This document shows positions 30,083-42,798 of a DNA stretch of 64,000 bases, piece after piece. A program made the position numbers and the translations under genes. The stretch covers positions 53,360,850 through 53,424,849 of the forward strand of contig CM066991.1 in the NCBI GenBank assembly GCA_033977485.1, in the 5' to 3' direction. Numbering within the stretch: position 1 is the first letter of the stretch; each line of letters starts with the position of its first letter. The notes beneath the pieces were generated by a model. That model saw nothing but the letters and a program-made list of their open reading frames with translations. It did no database searches and was not told the DNA's origin. The stretch is from Hydrangea macrophylla (lineage: Eukaryota; Streptophyta; Magnoliopsida; Cornales; Hydrangeaceae).

Positions 30083-33080
30083 AACACTCAAGGTAAATCT
30101 CATTTACTAGTTGTTGAATCGTGTTTAGCGGTCCGATCTACCGGTACCTGGTGTGTAGATACGGGAGCCACTGATCATGTATGCAATTCTTTGCAGGGGT
30201 TCCAGGGAACCAGGCAGCTCAGTGATGGAGAGACTTATCTATATATGGGAAATGCTAAGAGAGTATCAGCAGTTACAGTAGGAGATCTACATATTAGTTT
30301 TGGTAGAGATAGGATTTTAATATTAAGAAATTGCCTTTATGTACCTTCTATTAGAAGGAATTTAGTTTCAGTTTCTAGTTTAGTAAAGAATGGATATTCA
30401 GTTCATTTTAATAAAGTAGTAGTTATTAAAGAAAATAAACGTTTTATTTGTTCTGGTCAATTGGTGGATGATCTTTATATTATAAATCCTATCTCTCCTA
30501 TACTGCAACTTAATGAATTGAATAACACAAATAGTTTTCCATTTAAGAGAAAAGAACCTTCGAGGATGAACCAAACGCATCTTTGGCACTTATGCCTTGG
30601 TCATATTAATTTGAAAAGAATTCAAAGACTGGTTCAAAATGGGCCATTAGGCTCATTGGAAGTGGAGGCACTTCCAGTTTGTGAATCCTGCTTGGAAGGT
30701 AAAATGACCAAGAGGCCATTCTCGGTCAAGGGCTATAGAGCAAAAGAGCCGTTGGAACTGGTTCACTCTGATTTGTGTGGTCCTATGACTGTCCAAGCAA
30801 GAGGGGAATTTGAGTACTTTGTCACTTTCATCGATGATTACTCAAGGTATGGGTACATTTACTTGATGCGGCGTAAATCTGAATGCTTTGAGAAATTCAA
30901 AGACTTCAAGGCTGAAATAGAGAAGCGTCTAAGTAAATGTATCAAGACACTACGATATGATCGTGGTGGAGAGTACCTCTTGGGAGAGTTTAGGGAATAC
31001 TTATTGGAGCAAGCGATTACATCCCAATTGTCTGCACCCCGTATGCCTCAGCAGAATGGTGTAGCAGAAAGAAGAAACAGGACTCTTATGGACATGGTAA
31101 GATCTATGATGAGTTATTCGGATTTACCAATTTCCTTTTGGGGACATGCATTAGAGACAACTGCATACATTCTAAACTTGGTACCATCTAAGTCAGTACC
31201 TACTACTCCCACAGAATTGTGGACTGGGCGAAAGCCTAGTCTGCGGCATGTTCGGATATGGGGTAGTCCAGTACATGTGCTGAAAGGGAACGCAGAAAAA
31301 TTGGAATCAAGATCAAACAAAAGTATGTTTCTTTGTTGGGTATCCAAGAGGAACTAAAGGTGGTCTGTTTTATAGTCCTAAGGATCAGAAGGTTATTGTT
31401 AGCACCAATGCCACATTCTTAGAAGAGGACTATGTTATGGACCATAAGCCCAGAAGTCATATTGTTCTAGAGGAAATGAGAGGAGAGACACCGAGACATA
31501 CTTCTTCGATACCAACGGTACGAGAAAAAACACCACAAGAAAGAGTTATCGATATTCCATTACCACGTCGTAGTGGGAGGATTATCGAAACTCGTGTAGA
31601 TCCCGAACCAACCATTAACACGCAGGTTCCTGAACCAGTACAACGTGTAGATAATGGTGTATTAAGTTCAGAATCTTCACAACGAAATATCAGTGATACA
31701 CAGAAACGGGTTGTGCCTCGTCGTAGTGGGAGGGTTATTATTCAACCTGACCGGTATATGTTCTTGGGAGAGTCTTATGACTGGGTCCCTGATGAACAAG
31801 GTATTGATCCCTGTAACTACAATGAAGCACTCCAAGATAAAGATGTAGATCTTTGGCAAAAGGCTATGAAGTCTGAAATGGAGTCCATGTACTTCAATCA
31901 AGTCTGGGATCTTGTAGAACCACCCAATGAAATAAAACCCATTGGATGTAAGTGGATCTATAAGAAGAAGAGAGGAGCAGACGGTAAGGTGGAAACCTTT
32001 AAAGCAAGGCTTGTTGCGAAATGGTTCACTCAAAAAGAGGGAATCGATTATGAGGAAACCTTTTCGCCGGTGGCCATGCTAAAGTCTATCCGGATTCTCT
32101 TATCCATTGCTGCACATTTCGATTATGAAATTTGGCAAATGGATGTCAAGACAGCATTTCTAAATGGGAATCTTGATGAGTGCATCTATATGATGCAACC
32201 AGACGGGTTCATTGCGAAGGGCCAAGAACACATGTTGTGCAAGCTTAAGAAGTTCATTTATGGACTTAAGCAGGCATCTAGGTCTTGGAATATCCGCTTT
32301 GATCAAGCAATCAAGTCTTTTGGTTTTGATCAACGTGCGGATGAATCTTGTGTGTACAAGAAATATGATGGAAGAGTGGTGGTGTTCTTAGTACTATATG
32401 TGGATGGTATCTTGCTAATCGGAAACGATGTGGGGGTATTAGCTTCTCTAAGGGTATGGTTGTCCAGTCAATTCGATATGAAGGACTTGGGAGAAGCCGG
32501 TCATATCCTAGGGATCAAGCTTATGCGAGATTGCAAGAATAGGATGTTGGGCTTGTCACAAGGCACTTATATTGACAATATTCTTGCAAGGTTTAGCATG
32601 CAAGATTCCAAGAAGGGATTCCTTCCCTTCAGACAAGGAATTACTCTATCTAAGGATCAGTGTCCTAAGACACCTAATGAGATAGAGAAGATGAAGGCAG
32701 TTCCTTATACCTCGGCAGTAGGAAGCCTAATGTATGCTATGCTATGTACTAGACCTGACATCTGCTTTGCTGTTGGCATGGTTAGTAGATATCAATCTAA
32801 TCCAGGGCAAGAACATTGGACTGCGGTGAAAAATATTCTCAAGTACCTGAAAAGGACTCGAGACTATATGTTAGTTTACCAAGCAGACAATCTTGTACCC
32901 ATTGGGTACACAGATTCTGATTTCATGTCAGATAGGGATTTCAAAAAGTCTACCTCAGGATATATGTTTACCCTAGGAGGTAGAGCAATTAGTTGGAGTG
33001 AGGTGTGTCACTTCATGGCTTTGAGTCTAAGTGGGAGATTGTTAGGGATGTATACTAAAAGCCATGCTTTATGTAGTTAA
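30083..33080 (+). pseudogene. pol: Copia Pol: protease, integrase, reverse transcriptase, truncated RNase H
   Basis: In the gag frame after the stop: protease with VDTGATDH (D codon 30158-30160), integrase zinc finger (H-H-C-C between about 30580 and 30700) and core with HSDLCGP, RYDRGGEY and PQQNGVAERRNRT. Four extra bases at about 31331-31334 shift the frame, and the first frame ends at 31357. The RT/RNase H frame continues to 33080. In RT the expected YVDD reads YVDG (GGT at 32406-32408), losing a catalytic aspartate. RNase H begins (YTDSDF, KSTSGY) but its C-terminal part is missing: after AISW the sequence jumps to the pre-PPT region. The element cannot supply active RT. Confidence 0.9.
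33029..33039 (+). other. Polypurine tract of the copia element
   Basis: AAGTGGGAGAT directly precedes the 3' LTR start TGTTAGGG. AAGTGGGAGATTGTT is a common form in plant copia elements. Confidence 0.85.
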
Positions 33081-34655
33081 TTTATTATTTTAATAAAATC
33101 AGTTATTCCATTTTTATGAGAATCTGTGTGGGCAATATTTGTATTATATTATTTATTTAATATTATGCATGTGTGTCTCTCATTCTACATAGTAGGTGGT
33201 TTGGTGTGTAGAATTCGGCTTACACACGGAAGATCAGACCACCAGATATTGTAGAATGTAAGATTTTGGTTTACAGTCTTAGATGGGATTGGACACACCA
33301 TCGGTAGGACTGCAGCATGGTGTTGTAGTAGGTTTGACTTGACTGCGGGAAAATGGTACAGTTTCAACTCATTATGCTGGTACATTTTGTGTATTAAACA
33401 GGACCAACTTGGGGTAATTATCTTTATACTGACTTATAAGATAATTCATACCTCATGGCTATTATGAGTGCTTATGCTCTAAATCCTAAGTTAGTTTATA
33501 GACACGTACATTTGATATTTACACTTTGATCCCCAAAAGGGTGAGATCCTTAAATGGGTCAATATCTCATTGGATTGGGTGGCACTATTAATTGTGTGGT
33601 GGATATTAATTAATGATGGAATCCATGTCTCAATTTTGGGATTGATGATATCCCCTTGAGAAAGCTTATAAGTTTTGATTATGTCAAACCCTGCAGGTGG
33701 ATTTTGTATCCGACATATCAGATAAGTTAAGCAGAGGATCTCAAGGAATTTTAAGAGATTAATTAAATATGATTGTCAGTAATTATATTTAATTAATGGA
33801 TATCTGTAATCTTAACATGGGGAGATAACAAGCATTTAATAACATGGAGCTCGAAATATATTTTTGAGATAAGGGTAGGAGTGCAATTATAATTCTTTAG
33901 TGGTATGAATTATAATTTATGAAAATAGGAATCTGATTCAGTTCGAATTAGGGTTTCCTAATTCCATAAGGAAGCCTATTCCTTATTGACTTCTTATGGT
34001 CCCTATCGTAGCCTATATATATGCTGCCTTGGCTCTTCTCTCAGGTTGCATGATTTCACATTCTAAGGTTTCCTTGACCTCCTAGCTTTCTTCTAGAAGG
34101 GTTTCCACCAAACCCTAGTCTCTATAAGCATTCAAGAGACATAGGAGTGAAGATCGCTAGCGTCGGACAACGCTCACTTAAAGAACTTCGGACTGCTCGA
34201 TACTGATCGAAAGTTGCTGAATTTTTTACACGATGTTCCTGACGTCGAGACGGGGCTGTTGTAAAAAATTCAAGTGAATCGGAGATCGTTTAGTCCTCCT
34301 GACGAACACATCTTTGTGGGATTAATGTGATCGCGATTGAATCGTCACAGCAATCAAAGAGAGTGTTATAACTGGGAATAGAAAATAGAACGTAAAGAGG
34401 GAAGAGCAGAAAACATAAAGGATTTCGAAAGAGCCCACTCTTAGTTTGATATTCTGGCAGCAAAGGAATACGGTAGAAGATCGTGAGCTGTTATCCAGCT
34501 CGTGTTCTCAATTCGTCTACTACAGCAATCCGTTTTTGCAGTTCAAGGTAACCCTAGTTCCGCCCTTGTAGAGTTATTGTAGCGCTCACGTAATTTTTTT
34601 GCAGTACCAACTTATACGCACTGTCAACGGATTCTGGGAATGCAGTTTCCTAACA
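33040..34655 (+). repeat. 3' LTR of the copia element
   Basis: It is 1616 bp, the same as the 5' LTR, with about 33 substitutions counted by eye. About 25 of them lie in the last 700 bp. It ends CCTAACA and is followed by AAGTT and then Athila-like sequence AAGAGGTTAAC. Confidence 0.93.
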
Positions 34656-36527
34656 AAGTTAAGAGGTTAACACTAGCTCCTAAGTCAAGGAGAGCCCGAT
34701 GAGCGTTAGTGTCACCTATGACACATGAAATCGTAGGCGAACCTGGATCTTTATATTTCAGAGTAGCATGTCGAAAAATTGAGCTAACTTTTTCTATGAG
34801 AAAGACCTTTTTAGGAGTATGACTACGCAACTTGCGCTTTTGCGTGCAAAGGTCTTTTAGGCATTTAGCGTAAGCGGGAATTTGTTTTATCGAATCGAGG
34901 AATGGAATATTGATTTTAACTTGCTTAAACACCTCGAGTATATCTTCAGTTTTTGACTTTTTCTTAGAAAAATTCGACGGTTCTTCATCGTTTAGTGGAA
35001 AAGTCATTTTCGGAATATAATTAGTTGGGACCGGTTCTTTTTCTTTTCTACTTTGATTCACGTCCTCACCCATTTCTTTATTCGAATTAACGTTTAAATT
35101 TTTCTCACCCTCATCCGGAAATTCAATAACTTCCTCTTCCCGAATAGTCGTCCTAGTCCAAATAGCGTTCACTTGCTCACTCTTAACCCCATTCTCGTAT
35201 TGACCCTAAGGTTTCTGAATAGGTTGACTTGGCAACTTACTCTCGATCAAATGGTTTAATGTACTCACTACTTGTCCCATTTGGGACTCTAGTTTTGTGA
35301 TGGAATGTACTAACTGGATTACTGACCCAAAGTTTTCAAGTGAGGCCAATACCTTCTCCTCAAATGCATCATTACGTGGAGGTGGAGTAGGATTGGGTTG
35401 TTGGTATTGATATTGTTGAGGCTGACTTCGATAAGTATTAGAAAAATTAGTCGGCGCACGATTATAATTATTTCGTGGGAATTGTTGAATAGAATTAATG
35501 TGTTGCTCAACGAATTCTGGGAATTGAGATGCGGAAGGACATGCAAAGATATTATGTGACGGTGCAGAACACAATGCACATACTTCGTGAGGAGGTGAAT
35601 TGGACCTATTTCCCATCATCATAAATTGGTCAAGTTTTCTATTTAATTATTGTATTTCGAATGAATGACTTGACTCAACTTTTACCTCTCTTTTGGCGGT
35701 GGCAGGTATCCTTCAGAACGTACCGACACAGCCTGGTGCATCGAGTTCTCGCTTAACATTTCGAAAATCTTGCATGCCTCATTGGCGCTTTTGTGCAGGA
35801 AAGTACCCGCACAAACGGCATCGACGGTATTCCGAACAGAGGGAATAAGCCCCTCGTAGAAGACTTGAACTAATTGCCACTTAGGAACCTGATGATGTGG
35901 GCATGAGCGTAATAATTCTTTAAACTTTTCCCAACTATTATAAAGCATTTTTCCATCTTGCATCACAAAGTTTGTTAAGGATTTCCTTATCTAATTTGTA
36001 CGCATAATAGGAAAAAACTTTTGTAAAAATGCGGGGTGTAAGGCTTCCCAGGTTTTAATTGTATTCGGCTCCAAAGATTGGAGCCAATACTTCACTTTAT
36101 GTTTTAAAGAGAATGGAAAGAGCCGCAGTTTCAATTCATCATCAGTTAAGTTTTGAATTTTTAAAGTAGAACAGATATCTTAAAAATCCCCTAAGTGTTG
36201 GCAAGGGTCTTCATTAATGCGGCCATGGAAAGAAGGAAGTAGCGAGATGGTAGATGACTTTATCTCAAAGTGAGATGCCGACACCTCCGGTAAATCAATA
36301 CATGTTTGTGGCATGTAAGTCGTAGGAATAAAGTAATCCCTAAGCGGAGGCGGCGGAAGTATATTATGATTATTTACATTATTTTCGTTATTTTAGTTAT
36401 TTCCAACGTCAGCCATTGGAATAGGTTTTATTTTAAAAATTCGAGTTTTCCTTAACCTTGTAAGGGTACTTTGAATTTCGGCCTGAAATAAAGACCATGG
36501 TTCTGGAGTCAATTCGTCGTCTAGCAA
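34656..36527 (-). pseudogene. Broken Athila-like gag and protease N-half (copy II)
   Basis: Parallel to 1-2003. It includes the capsid continuation (35966-35682), the Q/N/P-rich region and helix (35622-35206) and the linker with protease start (35172-34661), where the protease active site reads DLGASVNLLT just before the copia insertion. Lesions: the TAG at 35991-35993 shared with copy I, and a private stop at 36181-36183 (the copy I codon there is CAA). There are small insertions in the N-terminal N-rich segment near 36390-36400. Confidence 0.82.
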
Positions 36528-37109
36528 CCGAGCTCTAGAAGCTTGGGTTCAAGATCTATTAATTCTTAAGGTACGTTCAAGTTCATGATCAAAAGTTTGT
36601 AATTCAGGTTTACTAGAACGTGTATCAAACATAAACTAAAAAGAAAACAACGACACTAAGACAAAAACTGACTCCACAAATATAAGAAAAAATCATGCAA
36701 ATAAGGCAACAGACACACAACTACTATGATGCATAAATATTATCCTGTAATGCAATGACCGCGTTAAGCCCAGCGCCCCGGGTTTCCTAGCTAATGCACG
36801 TGAACAATCACTCCTAAACTAATGCAAATAGTGCGTCTCAGCGCCCTGACTTACAGTGGTTGGAAGTAAATTTCAAAGAAAGCGATTTAGTTTATTTATT
36901 ATTTTTTATTTTCGCGTAAGCTACTTTGACGTGCACAGCTGCTCCACTCAAAATGCTAGAATTTGATTACTTTGAGAAACTACAAAACAAAAAGAAAAGT
37001 TAGTAACTTAAAACAAAAACGAAAAATAAGAAGAAAAAAAAAATAAAACCTAATCTAGTATTTACGAATTAGCTAAACTAAGACTCTAAAACTAAAGGTA
37101 GTAATGCAA

Positions 37110-37127
37110 TCCCCGGCAACGGCGCCA
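37110..37127 (-). other. Primer binding site (tRNA-Asp)
   Basis: The minus strand reads TGGCGCCGTTGCCGGGGA, an exact match to the tRNA-Asp type primer site typical of Athila elements, five bases inside the LTR. Confidence 0.9.
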
Positions 37128-37132
37128 AAAAT

Positions 37133-38610
37133 TGATCTTGTCAAAATCAAGATATAAAAGTATGTTTACTTATGCTTTACTTTCAAAAGATTTGCAATGT
37201 GGAAGTAAAGGTCGAACCCACAGAGATTGAATACTACGCACTTTAATTTTTAAAACCTAAATTTAGTTAATTAAGAAAAACTGATTTTGGATTTAATTAG
37301 AATTAAACTAATAACAATAAAAGTAAATCTAAATTATGAAAGTAATTAGATATTTATTTTTATAATAAGTTTAAGGAACCTAGGATTGCAAATCCACCAC
37401 TAGCTTCATGATAAGGGTGTTTACGAATTACTTTAGCTTATTACGTTGGATGATAATGGGGAATTGTAGCTACAAGCCCAATTCCTCCGTCAAGAAAATA
37501 TCTATGGTTCAAGCACCAACATAATCCATCTTCGGTTAGCACAAATTATCCCACACTAAACTAGGGTTGTGGTATAATCCGTCTAATCTAGGCATGGACT
37601 ATTCAGATACTTGATAGCTAGCACAATTCAATTTAATCACTATTACATGTAAATAATCTAAACAAGCACAGCAAGCATAGATCATTGAGCACACTACCAT
37701 CAAAATAGATCTAAGACAAGAGTAAACTTTGAAAGTAACGATTTAATCAATAAAAGCACGATTTATTTATAAAAATCCTCAGAACATGTAACCGTCATCC
37801 ATACATAATAAAACTAAAATAAAAACATAAAATACACCGTGTTACTTGGCTAGGGTTTCATTGAAACCCTAGATCTTGAGTTTAGTTGGCCATAGAATTG
37901 ATGAATGACAAGAGGTTGATGGAGGAGGCCATGGGAATCCTTGGTCTTCTTCTTCTTCTCCTTGCTTTCATCTCTTCAATGGCTAAAGTTTTAGTTGTGT
38001 ATGGATGTATCTAATGTTGTGTAATGATGTGTAACAACAAAATTTATTTAGAATAGGATTTATATAGAGTTTGGAAGTATTTAGGAAGCTTTCCTAAGCC
38101 AAATCGTACTAAAACTGCTATATTTACGTTTCTGGACGTCATATGCACAAACCACCTTTGCTGGGCACTTTAATTTAACAAAATACGCGTTTTTGGTTTT
38201 TTCACAGGTCGCTCGCACGAGGTACTTTTCGCTGCACTGCGCGACTTTCGTAGAATTGCGATAACGTTTTGCTCGGAACTCGGATTGACTCTCCCTTTAC
38301 GGCCACACGTCCGTATCTCAAAGATCTACATTTTATATCTCTGGAGAAATTTCTAAAATCTAAAGTATTCCTTGCCAAAAATGCAATTTACCAAGGCTGC
38401 TACTGCATTCACCTTTCACCGGAATCACCGTTTGAGCCCAGAATGACTTCCAAAGCCACTAATCATTGAATTTTTGTGCATTTTCAAGTTAAAACTCCAA
38501 ATCCTACAAAATTTAGAATACTTATTAAAAAAAATAACTAATAACTACATGAAATGGGCTAACAAAGGGTATTTGTAAGACTATGAACGGCAACTATTCG
38601 TCGCCGATCA
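37133..38610 (-). repeat. 5' LTR of Athila-like copy II
   Basis: The LTR is 1478 bp, bounded by TGATCTTGTC (plus strand) at the inner end and GCCGATCA at the outer end. It is closely similar to 2607-4083 with scattered substitutions. The short open frame at 38269-38469 is shared with copy I (3744-3944) but matches no protein family I know. Confidence 0.82.
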
Positions 38611-40756
38611 TGAATCAAGTAGATCTAAGCTTTTGACCTCTCATCCATTTATCCTAGATGATTTCTAAACAAAGTTTTATTCATCAATTGTTGTTGAGTG
38701 ATCAAGGTATGACCATTTTGTATACATAATCATACTTGTATTTAAATTTAGAAAATTCTAGAATAGTTGCATCAACTTCAAACGCTTAGAAAGTGATCTT
38801 AACTCGATCGCATGCTCACGATTTTACATTGGCATATAGATACATGAGTTAGGAATCATTCTCAAAAAGCAGAACATCGATAACTATTATAGATTTTCTG
38901 AAATTCAAGTACAAAGAGACTATGTTAAAATCTATCAACCGATTTCTCAATAATTTATAAAAATAGCATATGAATCCTAGAAGATCTCAAAACCGACCGG
39001 ATGAAAGCTAATTCATCAAAGTTTACCCAAAAAATTTGAAATCCATCAAACTATGGGTTTTGATGGACCAAATCTTATGGACAAAACCAATCTGTTTTGC
39101 TGAATTTTGACTAGTATATTTTAAAGTGTGATGAAATTATCTTAGGTGTTGGTTGAAGCTTATTTGAGAGACAAATTCGTAGATCTACTTGACTATCATG
39201 ATTTCCAATCAATTTAGCCCTCAAGTTCTATGAAGAACTTTAGATCATGGATCAAAGGGACTTACAAATATCCTATTGGAGATGAATTTCAATAGGAATT
39301 CTAGGTAATAGAAATAATCAAGAGATGGGTATGAACATATGAATTGTCCCTCTCATAGATCATACTTCTAAACTATCATGGAATTCAAAATAGATACATA
39401 TATATAATCATGTATGCATGAATCTAAACTAGAATAGAAAGAGGAAATCAAAATTGAAATTCAAATTGAAAATCAATCTCTAATTATGATTTATCAACAA
39501 AAATTAAAGAGATTTGAATCTAGCTATGTGAGTGTGTGAAGAACAAGAGATGAAAAAGATAAGTGTGCTAACAAATAAAATAAAATTAAACTAGATCCAA
39601 ATCTTATAGATCTATATATATGTATAAACTAGGAATTAGAGATGAATTATAGTGTTCAACTCTTAGAGGAATCTCAATTTTGCAATCAAAGTTGATTTTA
39701 AGATCTTCTTTTTCAAGTGTTCTTCAAATGTTCTTCAAGCACTCATCCATGGAAGTTGAGAGAAGCAATTGATTTTAAAATCATCTAATCCAATTATCTT
39801 GAGATTAGTTTAGGAAATTATAATTCATAATTCACTCCTACTCTCTTGAAATTTCTTTTGAATTCTAAGTATATTCCTCTATATCTTGTTTATTCCCTTG
39901 TATGTACTTGTGTGTACTCTCTTATCTATCTCTTGTGTGTCAAAGATGATCTCATATGGATCTATATATAGAGTTTTGAAGACTTAACTCTTAAGTTACA
40001 GGGTTAAAATAGAATTTTTAGAGAGTAGAAAAGGGTTAAAATGGCCATTTCGGTGCCTAAACGCAATTTCTAGACAATTTCCTCACAGTGGGAGCCTTCT
40101 AGAAGGGTCTGGAACCAAAAAAATGCAATGGAGAACATGATATATAGGTGGCAGTTAAGGGGGGAACTGCCACCCCACTTGTGGGACCTGCCATTTGCAT
40201 TCTGGCATCCCCTGGTTGCCCACAAACCCTGTTTTAAAAATTATGTGCACTGCTTTTCCAGATTTTTGCAAAAATACTTTTTGGTGTCCGAAATCATCTG
40301 TTTATGTACTGTTGGAAAGCTTTCGAGTTGAATTATAGTAAACAATATTCCAGGAGGTTTTGAAATGATAATTGAAGACCAATTGAAGCCCGAAAGTCCT
40401 CCAGAACTTTCGTCGTCTTTTTGAAATCAAACGATGTATTTTTCAAAATTGTTTTCCAATGCACGTCAATTTCGATCTTTTCATTAAAATTGAATCTCTG
40501 AATATCTAGAATACTGCGTTTAGAACACTTAATGTTCATATAAACCTGAGAGAATATGAATTCTGAGAGAAGATTTTGACAAAATCAGATTTCTACATAA
40601 AAAAAGGGCTTTTTTGAGCTTGAAGTCACTTTCCGAAGTTCGATCTTTCGATTGTGTGGAATCCAGTACCTTCCACAGGGTACTTTTCATCATAGAATCC
40701 TCCAAGATGTTGTCCACCCTAAATCCTATCAGTGTGGTCAAAATTGTGTGTCTACA
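38611..40756 (-). repeat. 3' LTR of Tat-B, first 2146 bp
   Basis: On the minus strand it starts TGTAGACACACAATTTTG at 40756 and follows the Tat-A LTR with many substitutions and small indels up to the Athila-like insertion. The remaining part, about 1.3 kb, should lie beyond the left edge of the window; a duplicated 352-bp piece is at 4084-4435. A CTATATATAG near 39965 corresponds to the Tat-A TATA box. Confidence 0.88.
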
Positions 40757-40770
40757 ATTTGCCCCTCTTT
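40757..40770 (-). other. Polypurine tract of Tat-B
   Basis: The minus strand reads AAAGAGGGGCAAAT directly before the LTR, one base different from Tat-A. Confidence 0.85.
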
Positions 40771-41424
40771 GGCAGAGCTTGTTGTGAACAACGTGAACTG
40801 CAAGTGAGTGCCAAAGCTAGAAGGCACCAAATAACCATACTGAGAGGTTTTAGGAAAAACAAAAATTTGCAAAAATCAAGAAATTTAAAATCAAAGAAAA
40901 TCAGGAAATTACGAATGTAACAATGCAATACAATGCAATGCTGGGTAGAGGCTGCTAAATCTAAGCCGTTGATGGTCGTGCCGCTGGAGCTGCCTACGTA
41001 TCCTTTCTAGGAATCAAACCAGGGTGTAGTTCAAGCGCGCGAGAGGATGAAAAATAGACAAATAATAATATAGATGAAATGCTCCTATCCTAGGATGCTA
41101 ATGCAATATAAAAACGTGAATGTGCAAGTGCTGGAGGAATCGTCCTCAATGGTTTCCTAGATGCAAAAATCTAATGCAAGGGATGCATCATCTCATTCTC
41201 ATAGTCGAATATGTGTAAAGAGAAGTATGATATATGTATTTTAGATGATTCTCGGAGCCTTATTGGAGTCTTTCTTCTGAGCTTGAGATTGGTAGGTGTC
41301 ATCTATATCTCGAACGACTGCTGAAGTAGCGGAGTATCTTGGATGAATTCTGAAAACAAATGCGGACGATTTCTGCAAATAAGGTCTCCTTAAACCCAGA
41401 TGACTGATGAAGAATCCTTTTATT

Positions 41425-42130
41425 GGAAATGACTGTTGATGTAGAGTCCTAACCCCTGGATGATCTCTGAAATAACGTCTTCTTAAACCTAGATGACTGA
41501 TGAAGTGTCCTAACCCCTGGACGATTGTTGATGTAGAGTTGTTCTGCTATGGACAATTGTTGACGTGGAGTCCTTCTGTTGGGGACGATTGTTGGTGTAG
41601 AGTCCTTTTGCTGATTCTTGATGTAGAGTCCTTTAACTGGGGACGATTCTTGAAACATGTCCTTCTTCTTTGGACAAATCTTCTGTTAATCTGCAACAGG
41701 TCCTCCTACTAGGGACAAATCTTGTTTAACAGATCTGAAGACAAATATTCTAAAAAAGGTCTCTCTGCTGGAGACAAATCTTCTATTTTTCTGTTCTGAT
41801 GCACGAATTTTGAGAGAAACCCTGATACACGATGCTGAGAGATACATGATTCTGAGAGATACCCTTTTTCTGAGACTAACCCACGGATACATAATGCTGA
41901 GAGATACGCAATTCTGAGAGATGCCCTTCTTCTGAGAGCAACCCACAGATACACGATGCGGAGAGATACACGATTATGAGAGATGCCGTCCTTTTGAGAG
42001 TGACCCACAGATACACAATGCTGGGAGATACACAATTCTGAGAGATACCCTTCTTCTGAGAGCAACCCACGGATACACGACACTGAGAAATACCCTTCTT
42101 CTGAGAGCAACCCACGGATACACAATTCTG
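41425..42130 (-). repeat. Decayed tandem repeats of Tat-B
   Basis: 41425-41660 holds a few diverged units of the 32-bp repeat (GGACGATTGTTG and TGTAGAGTCC on the plus strand). 41800-42130 holds repeats of GAGAGATACACGATTCTGAG and CCCTTCTTCTGAGAGCAACC, related to the 38-bp array of Tat-A. The arrays are much shorter than in Tat-A, and the sequence between them is CAGAAG-type. Confidence 0.75.
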
Positions 42131-42765
42131 AGAATTCTCTATAGGGGAGATTCTGTATTTTTGATTTCTCAAATTTACTGAAGTATACCCTAATTCTGGA
42201 GGTAGTTCTAACAATATCTAAAAGTTCTCTGCTTGGGGGAGACATCTGAGGTAGAAGGCTTATATTCTGGAGGCTCTGTTGATTCAATCTGAGACTCATA
42301 TCGGTACTTCAACCAGCTCAAACATTCTTGTGACGTGCCGGGTTTATTCTGACCCTTCCTCGAATATCTTGTTTATTACTTGAAGATCTTGTATACTGAT
42401 CCATCTTCTGTAAATCCATTCTGGATGTGATTCTCAAAAGTCTGTAAAACCAAAATGTCCCTTTTCCAAGATAATACATAATTAATCCCAAAACAACAAG
42501 AGTTCGCTGTAAATCATCAATTCTCGGCTATTTTCAAGCTGCGGTGCCCTCGATTCCTCATGCCTGGGGACTTTTCTTCAATTTTGAATGGTTTTCAACC
42601 AAACTTTAAATTCCCAAGGGTCCTTTAGACCAATTCCAACAAGTTTCAAGCACTCTTAAGGCTTATATATCAAGATCGGACCAATCCGGGGTCAAAACAA
42701 GAGTTTCGGGGGTCAAAACGTGAATATAGAGCAAAATGGGGAAATGGTGGGGAGTGAACAGTAAA

Positions 42766-42798
42766 TGGCGGTTCCCCACACCCTCTTGGGAACCGCCA
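42766..42798 (+). promoter_or_regulatory. Stem-loop upstream of the PMD pseudogene
   Basis: TGGCGGTTCCC (42766-42776) pairs perfectly with GGGAACCGCCA (42788-42798). Both arms and the loop length are the same as in Tat-A (22981-23013), although the flanks have diverged. Confidence 0.6.

Larger units (their letters stand above)
5053..34655 (+). mobile_element. Ty1/copia retrotransposon, defective, split by Tat-A
   Basis: The ends are two 1616-bp LTRs (5053-6668 and 33040-34655), TGTTAGGG at the start and CCTAACA at the end. Internal parts are a tRNA-iMet primer site, a long leader split by Tat-A at 7864/28991, gag, protease, integrase, reverse transcriptase and a shortened RNase H, then a polypurine tract. 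The domain order protease-integrase-RT-RNase H defines Ty1/copia. Without Tat-A and its target duplication the element is about 8.5 kb. I counted by eye about 33 substitutions between the LTRs, so it is much older than Tat-A. I did not assign a copia lineage. Confidence 0.93.
34656..38610 (-). mobile_element. Athila-like Ty3/gypsy element, copy II (main part)
   Basis: On the minus strand: 5' LTR (38610-37133), intact primer site, leader (37109-36528), decayed gag and the protease start, interrupted at 34656 by the copia element and resumed at 5052-4436. The outer LTR end abuts Tat-B LTR sequence (TGAATCAAG at 38611), so the element had inserted into the Tat-B 3' LTR. Its own 3' end and second target duplication lie beyond the window. 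Confidence 0.85.
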
